From positions 59,338-123,337 of the forward strand of contig NZ_JBLBVK010000049.1 of assembly GCF_047314965.1 (NCBI RefSeq): a stretch of DNA of 64,000 nucleotides, written 5' to 3'. Position numbers and translations under genes: made by a program. This document shows, one piece after another, positions 51,664 to 61,098 of the stretch. Numbering within the stretch: position 1 is the stretch's first letter; the number at the start of each line of letters is the position of its first letter. The DNA is from JAVJUV01 sp047314965 (GTDB taxonomy: Bacteria > Pseudomonadota > Alphaproteobacteria > Rhodobacterales > Rhodobacteraceae). The notes beneath the pieces are model-generated. The model worked only from the letters and a program-made list of their open reading frames with translations. It was not told the DNA's origin and made no database searches.

Positions 51664-52875
51664 ATGAGCCCGATCACGACGCTGGACGGCCAGACAGATC
51701 TGCCGCGCTATTTCTCGGCGGTGTTCAATCTTGCGAAGGGCCTGAAGAACGGCCGGGTCGATTTCCGGCTGCCGGACGGGCGCGTTTTCCGCGTCGATGG
51801 CCCCAATCCCGGCCCCGTTGCCGAGATCGAGATCCACAACCCCGACACCTTTGCCCGCCTGATCCGCGAGGGCGACCTGGGCTTCGCCGACGCCTACCTG
51901 GAGGGCTGGTGGTCCACCCCCGACCTGCAGGCCTTCATGGACGTGATCCACGCCGACAATGACGAGATGTACTACGAGTTCGGCGGCATGCAGATCGTGC
52001 GGCTCTGGGAACGGCTGCGGCACTGGATGAACCGCAACACCAAGGACCAGGCGAAGAAAAACATCTCCTACCACTACGACCTGGGCAACGATTTCTATAG
52101 CCTCTGGCTGGACGACACGATGACCTATTCGTCCGCCATCTTCGAAACCGGGCAGGAAAGCCTGGAGAAGGCGCAGACGCAGAAATACAAGAGCATGGTC
52201 GACCAGATGGGCGTCCAGCCGGGCGATCACGTTCTGGAGATCGGCTGCGGCTGGGGCGGCTTCGCCGAATATGCCGCAAAGGAGCGCGGCCTGAAGGTTA
52301 CGGGCCTGACCATCAGCCAGGAGCAGCATGACTATGCGGTCGAGCGCATGGAAAGGGCCGGGTTGTCGGACAAGGTCGACATCAAGCTGCAGGACTATCG
52401 CGACGAGAAAGGTCTTTACGACGGAATCGCCTCGATCGAGATGTTCGAGGCGGTAGGCGAGAAATACTGGCCCGTCTATTTCGAGACGGTGCGCGCGCGG
52501 CTGAAACCCGGCCGACGCGCCACGCTGCAGATCATCACGGTCGAGGATCACCGGTTCGAGACCTACCGGAAAAGCGTGGATTTCATTCAGAAGTACATTT
52601 TCCCCGGTGGAATGTTGCCTTCGCCCTCGGTTTTGCGCAGCGAAATCGAGAAAGCGGGGCTGAACGTGATGAAATCCATCGAGTTCGGGGAAAGCTATTC
52701 CCAGACGCTGCGCCGCTGGCACGACACCTTCAACGAGCGCTGGAGCGAGATATCGTTGCTTGGATTCGACGATCGCTTCAAAAGAATGTGGAACTTTTAC
52801 CTAACGTCTTGCGCGGCGGGCTTTCATGCCGGATCTATCGATGTGACACAAATAACGGTCACAAAACCGGGATAG
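51664..52875 (+). CDS. cfa: Cyclopropane-fatty-acyl-phospholipid synthase family protein
   Basis: 403 residues. SYHYDLGNDFYSLWLDDTMTYS, the SAM loop LEIGCGWGGFAEYAA, and IEMFEAVGEKYW followed by YIFPGGMLPS are the CFA synthase blocks. The enzyme methylates double bonds of phospholipid acyl chains using SAM. The start ATG 51664 follows a GAGGGG site. Seven bases before trgA. Confidence 0.93.
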   Translation: MSPITTLDGQTDLPRYFSAVFNLAKGLKNGRVDFRLPDGRVFRVDGPNPGPVAEIEIHNPDTFARLIREGDLGFADAYLEGWWSTPDLQAFMDVIHADNDEMYYEFGGMQIVRLWERLRHWMNRNTKDQAKKNISYHYDLGNDFYSLWLDDTMTYSSAIFETGQESLEKAQTQKYKSMVDQMGVQPGDHVLEIGCGWGGFAEYAAKERGLKVTGLTISQEQHDYAVERMERAGLSDKVDIKLQDYRDEKGLYDGIASIEMFEAVGEKYWPVYFETVRARLKPGRRATLQIITVEDHRFETYRKSVDFIQKYIFPGGMLPSPSVLRSEIEKAGLNVMKSIEFGESYSQTLRRWHDTFNERWSEISLLGFDDRFKRMWNFYLTSCAAGFHAGSIDVTQITVTKPG

Positions 52876-52882
52876 AGAGCAG

Positions 52883-53329
52883 ATGCCCACTGCTGGAAAA
52901 TTGATAGGCGCGATCGTTTTCGCGGCATTGGCCTATTTCATTGGCGATCTCATAAAGCCGCTTCTGGTGGAGACCGAAGGCTCGCGCGTCGGCTGGCTGT
53001 CGCCTGTCAACGCCCTGATCGGGCTGGTCATGGGATGGACGATCATGGGCCGCGGCGCAGGCAATACCTATCGCCAGTCCTTCGGCTACGGGCTGACCAC
53101 CCTGGCCGCGACCGTGTTCTGGTGCCTTGTGTTCTGGTCGGGCTACAAGATGATCCTGCGGTCGATGGCGCAGCGCTATGACGGCGCGATGCATGCGCTG
53201 CAGGGCATGGCGGAGCTGTTCCTTGCCTATGCGAAGCTGATCGCGGTGGACGAAGTGGTCGTTCCCGCGCTGGTCGGCGCGCTGTTCGTGGCATGGCTGA
53301 CCGAGTTCTTCGCGCGACGCTGGTCGTGA
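52883..53329 (+). CDS. trgA: TrgA-family membrane protein
   Basis: 148 residues with four membrane helices (start MPTAGKLIGAIVFAALAYFI). The family is named after TrgA of Rhodobacter sphaeroides, from the trgAB-cysK tellurite-resistance locus; the same order trgA, trgB, cysK is found here, which supports the assignment. Biochemical role unknown. Its stop overlaps the trgB GTG start. Confidence 0.85.
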   Translation: MPTAGKLIGAIVFAALAYFIGDLIKPLLVETEGSRVGWLSPVNALIGLVMGWTIMGRGAGNTYRQSFGYGLTTLAATVFWCLVFWSGYKMILRSMAQRYDGAMHALQGMAELFLAYAKLIAVDEVVVPALVGALFVAWLTEFFARRWS

Positions 53330-54447
53330 ACCACCGGATATTCCTGTACGGCACACTCTGCGACCCCGAATTGTTCGCAATCGTGGCCGGCGAGCCGTTC
53401 AATCCGCGCCCTGCCCTTCTGGACGACCATGCCTCGGTCTGGGCCAGGGACGAGAGCTTTCCCCTGATCGTCCGGCGCCCTGGCGCACGCACGGAGGGAG
53501 CGATCGTCGAGGTCGGCGACGCCGCGAAAGCGCGTCTGGATTTCTACGAGCTTGGCTTTCACTACACGCTGGAACCGGTGACGGTGAACGCGGGCGGCGT
53601 TGCACTGGAGTCTCTGGTCTATTTCCCCGACGCCGGAAAATGGGCCGAGGGCCAGCCGTGGTCCCTGCCCGAGTGGCAGCACGTTTTCGGCACGCATGCG
53701 CGCGAAGCCGCGACGGAATACATGAGCCTTATCGCGACCCATAGTCCCGAGGCGGCGGCGGCGGCCTTTCCCCAGATCCGCATGCGTGCGGCCAGCCGGC
53801 TGCGGGCCGGAGCGAATCCGACGCCTCATGCCGCCGGCCCGGAAATGCGTGTCGAGGACGTGAACCTGAGCGTCTCGCGCCAGCCCTACACCAAGTTTTT
53901 CGCGCTGAGAGAGGATGACCTGCAATTCCCTACCTTCGGAGGCGGTCTTTCGGAGATGGTCAACCGTGCAACCTTCCTTGGCGGCGACGCGGTAACCATA
54001 TTGCCCTACGATCCCAAGCTGGACTGCGTCCTGCTTATCCGCCAGTTCCGGCACGGGGTCTATGTCCGGGGCGACAGCAACCCCTGGACCATCGAACCGG
54101 CCGCAGGGCGCATCGATCCGGGCGAAACACCGGAAGAGACCGCGCTGCGGGAGTTGCGTGAAGAAACCGGCGCGGTTGCGACCAAGCTGTTCCGCGTTGC
54201 GGAGTACTACCCCTCGCCCAGCGCCTTCAGCGAGTTCATTTACAGTTTCGTCGCGCTTGCGGACCTGTCGGAGCAGGACGGACGAACCGCAGGACTGGAA
54301 AGCGAAAACGAAGATATCATGTCGCATGTGATCCCGTTCGAGCGGCTTATGGAGTTTCTGGAAACCGGCGCAGCCAACACCGCGCCACTGGTTCTCAGCG
54401 CACTCTGGCTGGCCAGCCGGCGCGAGACCTTACGTCGCGCGGATTGA
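53326..54447 (+). CDS. trgB: TrgB: gamma-glutamylcyclotransferase-like domain fused to Nudix hydrolase
   Basis: 373 residues. The N-terminal HRIFLYGTLCDPELFAIVAG is a gamma-glutamylcyclotransferase (GGCT-like, AIG2) fold. The C-terminal half contains the Nudix box G-R-I-D-P-G-E-T-P-E-E-T-A-L-R-E-L-R-E-E with an upstream ADP-ribose pyrophosphatase-like region. The GTG at 53326 overlaps the trgA stop (GTGA). Nudix members of this subgroup hydrolyse ADP-ribose. TrgB takes part in tellurite resistance in R. sphaeroides. Confidence 0.88.
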   Translation: MNHRIFLYGTLCDPELFAIVAGEPFNPRPALLDDHASVWARDESFPLIVRRPGARTEGAIVEVGDAAKARLDFYELGFHYTLEPVTVNAGGVALESLVYFPDAGKWAEGQPWSLPEWQHVFGTHAREAATEYMSLIATHSPEAAAAAFPQIRMRAASRLRAGANPTPHAAGPEMRVEDVNLSVSRQPYTKFFALREDDLQFPTFGGGLSEMVNRATFLGGDAVTILPYDPKLDCVLLIRQFRHGVYVRGDSNPWTIEPAAGRIDPGETPEETALRELREETGAVATKLFRVAEYYPSPSAFSEFIYSFVALADLSEQDGRTAGLESENEDIMSHVIPFERLMEFLETGAANTAPLVLSALWLASRRETLRRAD

Positions 54448-54499
54448 AACCCGCCCTTCCGCGCACTAGGACTGGGGGACGACCTGAGAGGAACATCCC

Positions 54500-55528
54500 A
54501 TGCACGTCCGCGCCGATCTTGCCGATGCTGTCGGAAACACCCCGCTTATCCGCCTGAAAGGGCCATCGGAGGCGACCGGGTGCGAGATCCTCGGCAAGGC
54601 CGAGTTCCTGAACCCCGGCCAGTCGGTCAAGGACCGCGCGGCGCTGTTCATCATCCGCGATGCGATCGCCAAGGGCACGCTGCGCCCCGGCGGGACGATC
54701 GTGGAAGGCACGGCCGGCAATACCGGCATCGGCCTGGCGCTGGTGGGCGCGTCGATGGGATTTCGGACGGTGATCGTCATCCCGGAGACCCAGAGCCAGG
54801 AAAAGAAGGACATGTTGCGCCTGTGCGGCGCGGAGCTGGTCCAGGTTCCGGCGGTTCCCTACAAGAACCCGAACAACTACGTGAAATATTCGCAGCGGCT
54901 GGCCGAGCGCCTTGCGCAGTCGGAGCCCAACGGCGCGATCTGGGCGAACCAGTTCGACAACGTGGCCAACCGTCAGGCCCATGTGGAGGGCACCGCGCCC
55001 GAGATCTGGGAACAGACCGAAGGCAAGGTTGACGGGTTCACCTGTGCGGTCGGATCGGGCGGCACGCTTGCGGGCGTGGCGCAGGTTTTGCAGCCGAAGG
55101 GCGTAAAGGTCGGACTGTCCGATCCCGGTGGCTCGGGGCTTTACAAGCTTTACACCGATCAGGACCCGCCTGCGGGCGACTCGATCACCGAAGGCATCGG
55201 CCAGGGGCGCATCACGGCGAACCTCGAGGGTTTCACACCCGATTTCGTCTACAAGATCCTAGATGACGAGGCGTTGCCCATCGTTTTCGATCTGTTGGAG
55301 AACGAGGGCCTGTGCCTTGGGGGGTCATCGGGCATCAACGTGGCCGGCGCCATGCGGCTGGCGCGCGAAATGGGCCCCGGGCACACGATCGTGACGATCC
55401 TCTGCGATTATGGCAACCGCTACCAGTCCAAGCTGTTCAATCCAGAGTTCCTGCGCGGCAAGGGCCTGCCCGTTCCACGCTGGATGGACGGCCCGGAGCG
55501 CATCCTTCCGACGGTGTTCATGGACTGA
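54500..55528 (+). CDS. cysK: Cysteine synthase A (O-acetylserine sulfhydrylase)
   Basis: 342 residues, PLP enzyme. The PLP lysine lies in FLNPGQSVKDRAA, the phosphate-binding loop is GTAGNTGIGLALVG, and VGSGGTLAGV is also present. It makes cysteine from O-acetylserine and sulfide. The linkage with trgA and trgB fits a thiol-dependent tellurite response. Five bases before the next gene. Confidence 0.95.
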   Translation: MHVRADLADAVGNTPLIRLKGPSEATGCEILGKAEFLNPGQSVKDRAALFIIRDAIAKGTLRPGGTIVEGTAGNTGIGLALVGASMGFRTVIVIPETQSQEKKDMLRLCGAELVQVPAVPYKNPNNYVKYSQRLAERLAQSEPNGAIWANQFDNVANRQAHVEGTAPEIWEQTEGKVDGFTCAVGSGGTLAGVAQVLQPKGVKVGLSDPGGSGLYKLYTDQDPPAGDSITEGIGQGRITANLEGFTPDFVYKILDDEALPIVFDLLENEGLCLGGSSGINVAGAMRLAREMGPGHTIVTILCDYGNRYQSKLFNPEFLRGKGLPVPRWMDGPERILPTVFMD

Positions 55529-55533
55529 CCCGG

Positions 55534-57921
55534 ATGCGCGTGCTTCTGACATATCTGCGCCTGATCCTCGCTCTGGGAATGCTGAGCACCGGAGGCGCGG
55601 TCGTGGCTCAGGACGCGCCGGATTTCGGGGCCTTCCAGTCGCTTGCCAATTCGGTCGAAACCGACTTGCAGGAAGACAGGTTGTCGGACGAGGCCTTCGA
55701 GAACCTGCGCGCGAAACTTGTGGAGTGGCGCGGGACGCTTCTTGCGGCTCAGGATATCAACGAAGTTCAAATCGAAGCGCTGACCGCGCAGATCGATGCG
55801 CTTGGCGCCGCCCCTGCAGAGGGCACCACCGAACCCGAGGATATCGCCGCACGGCGCGCCGCGCTGAACCAGCAGCTTGCCACGGCGCGGGAGCCACGGC
55901 TTCAGGCGGAAGAGTCCTATGCGCGGGCGAACACGCTGATCGGCCGTATCGATGCCACTCTGCGGGACAGGCAGGCCGACGAGATCTTCCGGCTGCAGCG
56001 TACGCCTCTGGACCCGGCATTGTGGTCGCAGGCGATAGCGAGCCTTGGAAGCGCGGTATCCGATCTTCGCGGCGAGCTGAGCCGCAACATCGCTGCCCGC
56101 ATCGAGCGTGGCACGCTATGGGATGGCCTGCCGGTGGTCGTGCTGTTGCTGATTTCGGCGATTATCCTGATTTCGCGCGGGCCGCGCTGGATCGAGCACC
56201 TGATCCGCAGGATCGAGGCCCGTTCGGGCGAGCAGGCCCGGATCGTCTATGGGTTCCTTGTCTCGCTGGGCGCCATCGCGGCGCCGGTTCTGGGGATTTC
56301 GCTGATCAATGCGGCGCTGATCTCGACCGAGCTTCTTGGCCCGACGGGCCGCAGCCTTGCGCTGGGGATCAACGTCGCGATCTTTGCCTATGCCATCGCA
56401 CGTTGGCTGGGAGGCCGGTTGTTCCCGGTGGCAGGCGGGGAGTCCTCACCGCTGGCACTGAGCGACCCCGCAAGGACCGAAGGCCGTTTCCTTGCGCAGA
56501 TGCTGGGGCTTGGGACAGGTCTTCTGCTGCTGGTGGAGGTGCTTGGAGAGGGCGACATCTTTTCGTCTGAGGTCGCCAGCGTCATTAGCCTGCCGCTGTT
56601 CGTGGTCCTGGGTCTGACCCTGTTCCGGCTGGGTCGGCTTCTGACACATGTCGGATCGGGGAAGAACGAGGCAGCAGGTCCGAATTTCCCCGCAACGGTC
56701 GTACACCTCCTGGGCCGGGGTCTTCAGGCCGTCGCCATCCTTGGCCCTCTCGCTGCGGCGATCGGCTATTACCAGATGGCACAGTCGCTGATGCTGCCCA
56801 CCGCATCGACCATTTCGATGTTGGGGCTCCTGTCGATACTGCATGTGTTCATCCGCGCCGCCTTTGGCCTGGCCCGCGGGTTGAGCAGCAAGCAGGCCGC
56901 ACAGGCGCTGACCCCGGTCCTGATCAGCTTCGTCTTCTGGATTTGCGCCATTCCGATTCTGGCGCTGATCTGGGGCGCGCGCACAACAGACATCGGCGAG
57001 CTTTGGGCCCGCTTCCAGACAGGTGTCCGGGTGGGCGACACGACGATCTCGCCCGGTGCGTTCCTGACATTCGCCGTCGTCTTCGCGCTGGGCTTCCTTT
57101 TGACCCGACTTGTGCAGGGAACGCTGAAATCCAGCGTGCTGCCCCGCACCAGCATGGACAAGGGCGGGCAGAACGCTGTCATTTCGGGATTGGGCTATGT
57201 GGGTGTGACCCTTGCTGCAATCGCCGGGATCACCTCGGCGGGCATAGACCTGTCGAACCTCGCGATCATCGTCGGTGCGCTTGGTGTCGGTATCGGCTTC
57301 GGCCTGCAGAACATCGTCAACAACTTCGTGTCGGGCATCATCCTTCTGATCGAGCGCCCCATCAGTGAAGGCGACTGGGTTCAGGTCAACGGGCAGATGG
57401 GCATCGTGAAGGCCATCTCGGTGCGTTCGACCCGGATCGAGACCTTCGACCGGACCGATGTCATCGTTCCCAACGGCGACCTGATCTCGGGGACGGTCAC
57501 CAACTGGACGCGCGGCAACTCGATCGGCCGCGTGATCGTTCCCGTGGGTGTTGCCTATGGGACCGATACGAAGAAGGTCGAGACCATCCTGAAAGAGATT
57601 GCCGAAGCGCATCCCATGGTGGTCTCTGTCCCGCCGCCCAACGTCTTTTTCATGCGCTTCGGCGCGGATAGCCTCGACTTCGAAATTCGCGCGATCCTGA
57701 AGGACGTGAATTTCCTGCTGAGCGTGCATTCCGACATGAACCACGAGATCGCCCGCAGGTTTGCGGAAGAAGGAATCGAGATACCCTTTGCCCAGCGCGA
57801 TATCTGGCTGCGCAATCCCGAAGCCCTGCGGCAAGCGGCGGTCGCGCCATCAGAACCGCGCCCGCCCACCGGGCCGATCGACCCGTCGCTGACTGACCCG
57901 GAAGGAAGCGAGCCCGAATGA
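55534..57921 (+). CDS. MscS-family mechanosensitive channel with large N-terminal periplasmic domain
   Basis: 795 residues. A signal peptide (LILALGMLSTGGAVVAQ) precedes a coiled-coil-like periplasmic domain of about 190 residues (DUF3772 type), then around ten membrane helices. The MscS pore and beta domain are VGALGVGIGFGLQNIVNNFVSGIILLIERP-like, read here in parts: GALGVGIGFGLQNIVNNF, then ERPISEGDWVQVNGQMG. The channel opens on hypo-osmotic shock. It is longer than E. coli MscS and similar to MscK/YbdG-type. The stop overlaps the next start (ATGA). Confidence 0.9.
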   Translation: MRVLLTYLRLILALGMLSTGGAVVAQDAPDFGAFQSLANSVETDLQEDRLSDEAFENLRAKLVEWRGTLLAAQDINEVQIEALTAQIDALGAAPAEGTTEPEDIAARRAALNQQLATAREPRLQAEESYARANTLIGRIDATLRDRQADEIFRLQRTPLDPALWSQAIASLGSAVSDLRGELSRNIAARIERGTLWDGLPVVVLLLISAIILISRGPRWIEHLIRRIEARSGEQARIVYGFLVSLGAIAAPVLGISLINAALISTELLGPTGRSLALGINVAIFAYAIARWLGGRLFPVAGGESSPLALSDPARTEGRFLAQMLGLGTGLLLLVEVLGEGDIFSSEVASVISLPLFVVLGLTLFRLGRLLTHVGSGKNEAAGPNFPATVVHLLGRGLQAVAILGPLAAAIGYYQMAQSLMLPTASTISMLGLLSILHVFIRAAFGLARGLSSKQAAQALTPVLISFVFWICAIPILALIWGARTTDIGELWARFQTGVRVGDTTISPGAFLTFAVVFALGFLLTRLVQGTLKSSVLPRTSMDKGGQNAVISGLGYVGVTLAAIAGITSAGIDLSNLAIIVGALGVGIGFGLQNIVNNFVSGIILLIERPISEGDWVQVNGQMGIVKAISVRSTRIETFDRTDVIVPNGDLISGTVTNWTRGNSIGRVIVPVGVAYGTDTKKVETILKEIAEAHPMVVSVPPPNVFFMRFGADSLDFEIRAILKDVNFLLSVHSDMNHEIARRFAEEGIEIPFAQRDIWLRNPEALRQAAVAPSEPRPPTGPIDPSLTDPEGSEPE

Positions 57922-58637
57922 CCTCACCGCTTTTCCTCGAAGATGCCTACCGCCGCACGGCCCCGGCGCGCGTGACCGAGATCGGCGCGCAGGGCGGGAT
58001 CGTGCTGGACCAGAGCCTGTTCTATGCCACGAGCGGCGGACAGCCCGGCGACACAGGACGCCTGATCTGGGACGGCGGCGAGACGGCCATCGCCACGACG
58101 GTCAAGGACGAGAATGGCGCGATCGTTCTGGTCCCCGCCGAGGGGGAGACATTGCCGGGCGTGGGCGCCGAGGTGACGCAGGACATCGACTGGGAACGGC
58201 GGTTGGGGCACATGCGCGTGCATACCGCCCTGCACCTGCTTTCGGTCGTCATCCCCCTGTCCGTCACCGGCGGATCGATCTCGGAGTCCAAGGGACGGCT
58301 GGATTTCGACATGGAGACCCCGCCCGAGGACAAGGAGGCGCTGAGCGAGGCGCTGAACCGGCTGGTGGCCGACGACCTGCCGGTGACCGAGAGCTGGATC
58401 ACCGAAGAGGAACTGGACGCCAACCCGGGCCTTGTGAAAACGATGTCGGTTCAGCCACCCCGCGGCGCCGGCCGCATCCGGCTCATCCGTATCGGCGACG
58501 CGGAACGGCAGGTCGACCTGCAGCCCTGTGGCGGAACCCATGTTGCGCGCACCGGAGAGATCGGTCGCCTGAGGATCGGCAAGATCGAAAAGAAGGGCGC
58601 GCAAAACCGCAGGGTCTATCTGCATCTCGAGGATTAG
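57918..58637 (+). CDS. Alanyl-tRNA editing protein (AlaX-like)
   Basis: 239 residues. The zinc and editing-site motifs of AlaRS second additional domain are present: H-x-x-x-H (in RVHTALHLLS) and C-G-G-T-H (LQPCGGTHVART). Such free-standing proteins hydrolyse Ser- or Gly-mischarged tRNA-Ala. ATGA overlap with the channel gene. A tRNA-Ser gene follows 52 bases later. Confidence 0.92.
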   Translation: MTSPLFLEDAYRRTAPARVTEIGAQGGIVLDQSLFYATSGGQPGDTGRLIWDGGETAIATTVKDENGAIVLVPAEGETLPGVGAEVTQDIDWERRLGHMRVHTALHLLSVVIPLSVTGGSISESKGRLDFDMETPPEDKEALSEALNRLVADDLPVTESWITEEELDANPGLVKTMSVQPPRGAGRIRLIRIGDAERQVDLQPCGGTHVARTGEIGRLRIGKIEKKGAQNRRVYLHLED

Positions 58638-58689
58638 CTACACTCGCCTCTTGCATCCGCCGGCCCCAAGCGGCTATGACGCCCTCCAC

Positions 58690-58779
58690 GGAGAGGTGGC
58701 CGAGTGGTCGAAGGCGCACGCCTGGAAAGTGTGTAGGCGGGAAACCGTCTCCAGGGTTCGAATCCCTGTCTCTCCGCCA
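58690..58779 (+). tRNA. tRNA-Ser (anticodon GGA)
   Basis: A 90-base cloverleaf with encoded CCA. Acceptor GGAGAGG/TCTCTCC, anticodon loop CTGGAAA giving GGA, a long variable arm typical of serine tRNAs, and a T arm with GGTTCGAATCC. A recombinase gene lies immediately downstream, so it may be the attachment point of an island. Confidence 0.96.
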
Positions 58780-58955
58780 CCGACCCCAGTCTCCTTATCG
58801 CATTCAGAACTTGGTCTGAATCTGCCCGTCATTTCCGCCAGTTACGGACTTGTTCCATGAGCAGAGACCGACCGATCACCGTGATCCCCGCCCTCATTTC
58901 GGCTTCGTCTCAGTGGGCCCATTTAGCCGGTGCGCTTTTGGTGGCTTCCTGCGTT

Positions 58956-59138
58956 AACAGGGAATTTACAGGGAATTTTTCAAATTTCAGGCCGAATCTC
59001 GGCTTCTGTCTTCGGATAAGGGTCCATAAAACAGAGGCTTAGGTGGGATTTCCCTGCTCTCAGGAACAGGGAAATCTCTCCGACAGAACAGGGAATTCGT
59101 TTCTGGAGTTCAGGGAAGTTGCAGCGCGAAACAGGGAG
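58956..59138. repeat. Cluster of CAGGGAA motifs between tRNA-Ser and the recombinase gene
   Basis: Within about 180 bases the motif (A)ACAGGGAA or a close form occurs at about 58956, 58968, 59065, 59087, 59110 and 59130 on the plus strand, with one inverted copy (TTTCCCTG) at about 59049. Spacing is irregular. The first part of the gap (58780-58955) holds nothing I recognise. The cluster ends ten bases before the recombinase stop. Confidence 0.75.
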
Positions 59139-59147
59139 CCTGCGAGG

Positions 59148-60824
59148 TCAGAACCGAAAGCGTGATTCCTGATCAGTCCATGCCATCGGCAGCCTTGTCC
59201 GAACAAGTGTTTCGAGACTGAGCTCTACGGGCTGCGTTCCCGTGATGATTGCGTCCTGGATGCGCGGCGACAGGGTCGATAACGGGATAATCCTTGCGAC
59301 ATAACTGTCGGACACCCGATCGCGGAGCGCAATCTGCCTTATCGAGCCCCCTCTCTTCAGGATGTCTGCCCATCGGTGCGCGTTCCGAAGCGCGCGGATC
59401 AGAGTCGCATCGGGCATCGGATGCCTGTCTCCAGCAACAATCTTTGTCTCTGATCCTCGGCGCCGACAGTCGAACCGGGTGGAGAAGGCGAGCACGGCCG
59501 CGTCCAGTTCCTCCTGCGGAAGTCCCAGTTCTCGGCGCAAAGCATCGTCGTCCAGTGAGATATGCAACTGCCCTGCACTGACCGTGCCTGAGACAATGAG
59601 CGGGGCCACGGCTGAGGCGCCGCGTTTACGGATGGTCTCGGCAAAGCCGATCACCACTTGTGCAATGTTGGTCGCATTGGACATGTCGACGTGCCGAAGG
59701 ATCGCGTGGCACTTGGCGCTTGCTTCGAGATGGTCCGCAATGGCCGTTGCCACGGCGTGTTCGAAGGCGGGAGCGGGCAGGCGCCATCCCGAGGGATCGC
59801 GACCGCCCGAGATGAGACGGTTCGAGACGTAGTAGCGAAGGCGCCGCCCATGACGCTGGGTATGGGTTGGCGTCATCAGGTCACCGGTCTCGTCGCGGAA
59901 CTTGCCAAGGAGCGGTGCGGCCGGGTTGATGTGCTGTGACGCGCGTGCAGAGGTCCGCGTTCCGCGTCGGCGGGCGCTGGCCGTTTGCAGCCGGTCCTGT
60001 ACCTTCTCCCAGAGATCGTCCGCGATGATCGCGTCATGGGCACCGGGCCAGGTCTTGTCCTTGTGCCGGATCAGGCCGCGATAGACCGGGTTCGTGAGGA
60101 GCCGGTGAATCTGCCCACGGCTGAACACGGTCCCGCCCTGGGTCCGTCCGTTGTCAAAGGTCCGACGCTTCGAGCGCAGGCCGGCCAGTTCGGCGGCCTT
60201 GGCCGTTGCGTTGAGACAGCCATGCTCGAGATAGAGAGCGAACAGCTGGCGCACTGTCTCGGTCTCGGCCGCGTTGACAACGAGTTCCCGCCGGGTGGGA
60301 TCAGGATGCGGATCGTAGCCAAGCGGAACCAGTCCGCCCATCCAGAGCCCCTTCTTCTTGGAAGCGGCGATCTTGTCCCGGATGCGCTCGGCGGTGACCT
60401 CGCGTTCGAACTGGGCGAAGGACAGGAGTACGTTCAGGGTCAGCCGCCCCATCGAGGACGACGTGTTGAAGGCCTGCGTGACGGAGACAAAGGAACAGTG
60501 CCGCGCTTCAAATCGCTCGACCAGCTTCGCGAAATCCGCCAGCGAGCGGGTCAGACGGTCGATCTTGTAGACGACAACCATGTCGACCCGGCCGGCATCG
60601 ATATCCGAGAGAAGACGCTGAAGCGATGGCCGCTCCAGCGTCCCGCCGGAGACCCCGCCATCGTCGAAGCGGGCGGGCAGCATCTTCCAGCCCTCGTGCT
60701 TCTGGCTCGCGATGTAGGCCGCACATGCCTCGTGCTGGGCATCCAGCGAGTTGAACTCCTGGTCGAGACCTTCATCCGAGGATTTCCGCGTGTAGATCGC
60801 GCAGCGGATCGTGGGCGTGCTCAT
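59148..60824 (-). CDS. Large serine recombinase
   Basis: 558 residues. The N-terminal resolvase domain begins IRCAIYTRKSSDEGLDQEF, with Ser15 or Ser16 as the catalytic residue, and continues with MVVYKIDRLTRSLADFAKLV. A 'recombinase' domain follows (KKGLWMGGLVPLGYD, LFALYLEHGCLNATAKAAEL). These enzymes integrate or excise mobile DNA. A tRNA-Ser gene and a run of short repeats are adjacent. The ATG overlaps the DUF2924 stop (ATGA), the usual two-gene arrangement. Confidence 0.93.
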   Translation of the reverse strand: MSTPTIRCAIYTRKSSDEGLDQEFNSLDAQHEACAAYIASQKHEGWKMLPARFDDGGVSGGTLERPSLQRLLSDIDAGRVDMVVVYKIDRLTRSLADFAKLVERFEARHCSFVSVTQAFNTSSSMGRLTLNVLLSFAQFEREVTAERIRDKIAASKKKGLWMGGLVPLGYDPHPDPTRRELVVNAAETETVRQLFALYLEHGCLNATAKAAELAGLRSKRRTFDNGRTQGGTVFSRGQIHRLLTNPVYRGLIRHKDKTWPGAHDAIIADDLWEKVQDRLQTASARRRGTRTSARASQHINPAAPLLGKFRDETGDLMTPTHTQRHGRRLRYYVSNRLISGGRDPSGWRLPAPAFEHAVATAIADHLEASAKCHAILRHVDMSNATNIAQVVIGFAETIRKRGASAVAPLIVSGTVSAGQLHISLDDDALRRELGLPQEELDAAVLAFSTRFDCRRRGSETKIVAGDRHPMPDATLIRALRNAHRWADILKRGGSIRQIALRDRVSDSYVARIIPLSTLSPRIQDAIITGTQPVELSLETLVRTRLPMAWTDQESRFRF

Positions 60825-61098
60825 GATCCGCCCTTACCGTTGAGCCCGAAGAACCTGGGCCCAGACCAATGCGCGCCTGTAATCTCGCGCGCGATGACCG
60901 AGAGAGACCGCCAGGTCTCGCCCTTCCAGACTAAGCCGCCCTCGACCACGTCGACGACATGGGTGACGCCGTTCCACTCCCGGAGCAGCCGCGCGCCGGG
61001 CTTGAGGGCCGACGACACTGCCTTTGGCTTGGCTTTGCTGTTAGACCGTGTGAGCGCGGCGGTGGTCTGTTTCGAGAGCCCGCCCATGCGTCGCGCCT
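60821..61098 (-). pseudogene. DUF2924 gene, 5' part removed by IS6-family insertion
   Basis: The readable C-terminal ~90 residues contain MGGLSKQTTAAL, LKPGARLLREWNGVTHVV, WRSLSVIAREITGAHWSGP and RFFGLNGKGG, the DUF2924 C-terminal half. DUF2924 proteins usually accompany the large serine recombinase and have a further 50-70 N-terminal residues. Here the frame runs open into the IS end at 61099, so the first half is missing. An ATG at 61087 exists by chance and may allow a short product. Confidence 0.8.

Noticed and set aside
58956..59138. Possible CRISPR array
   Set aside because: The repeated unit is only 7-10 bases, spacing is irregular, one copy is inverted and no cas gene is near.
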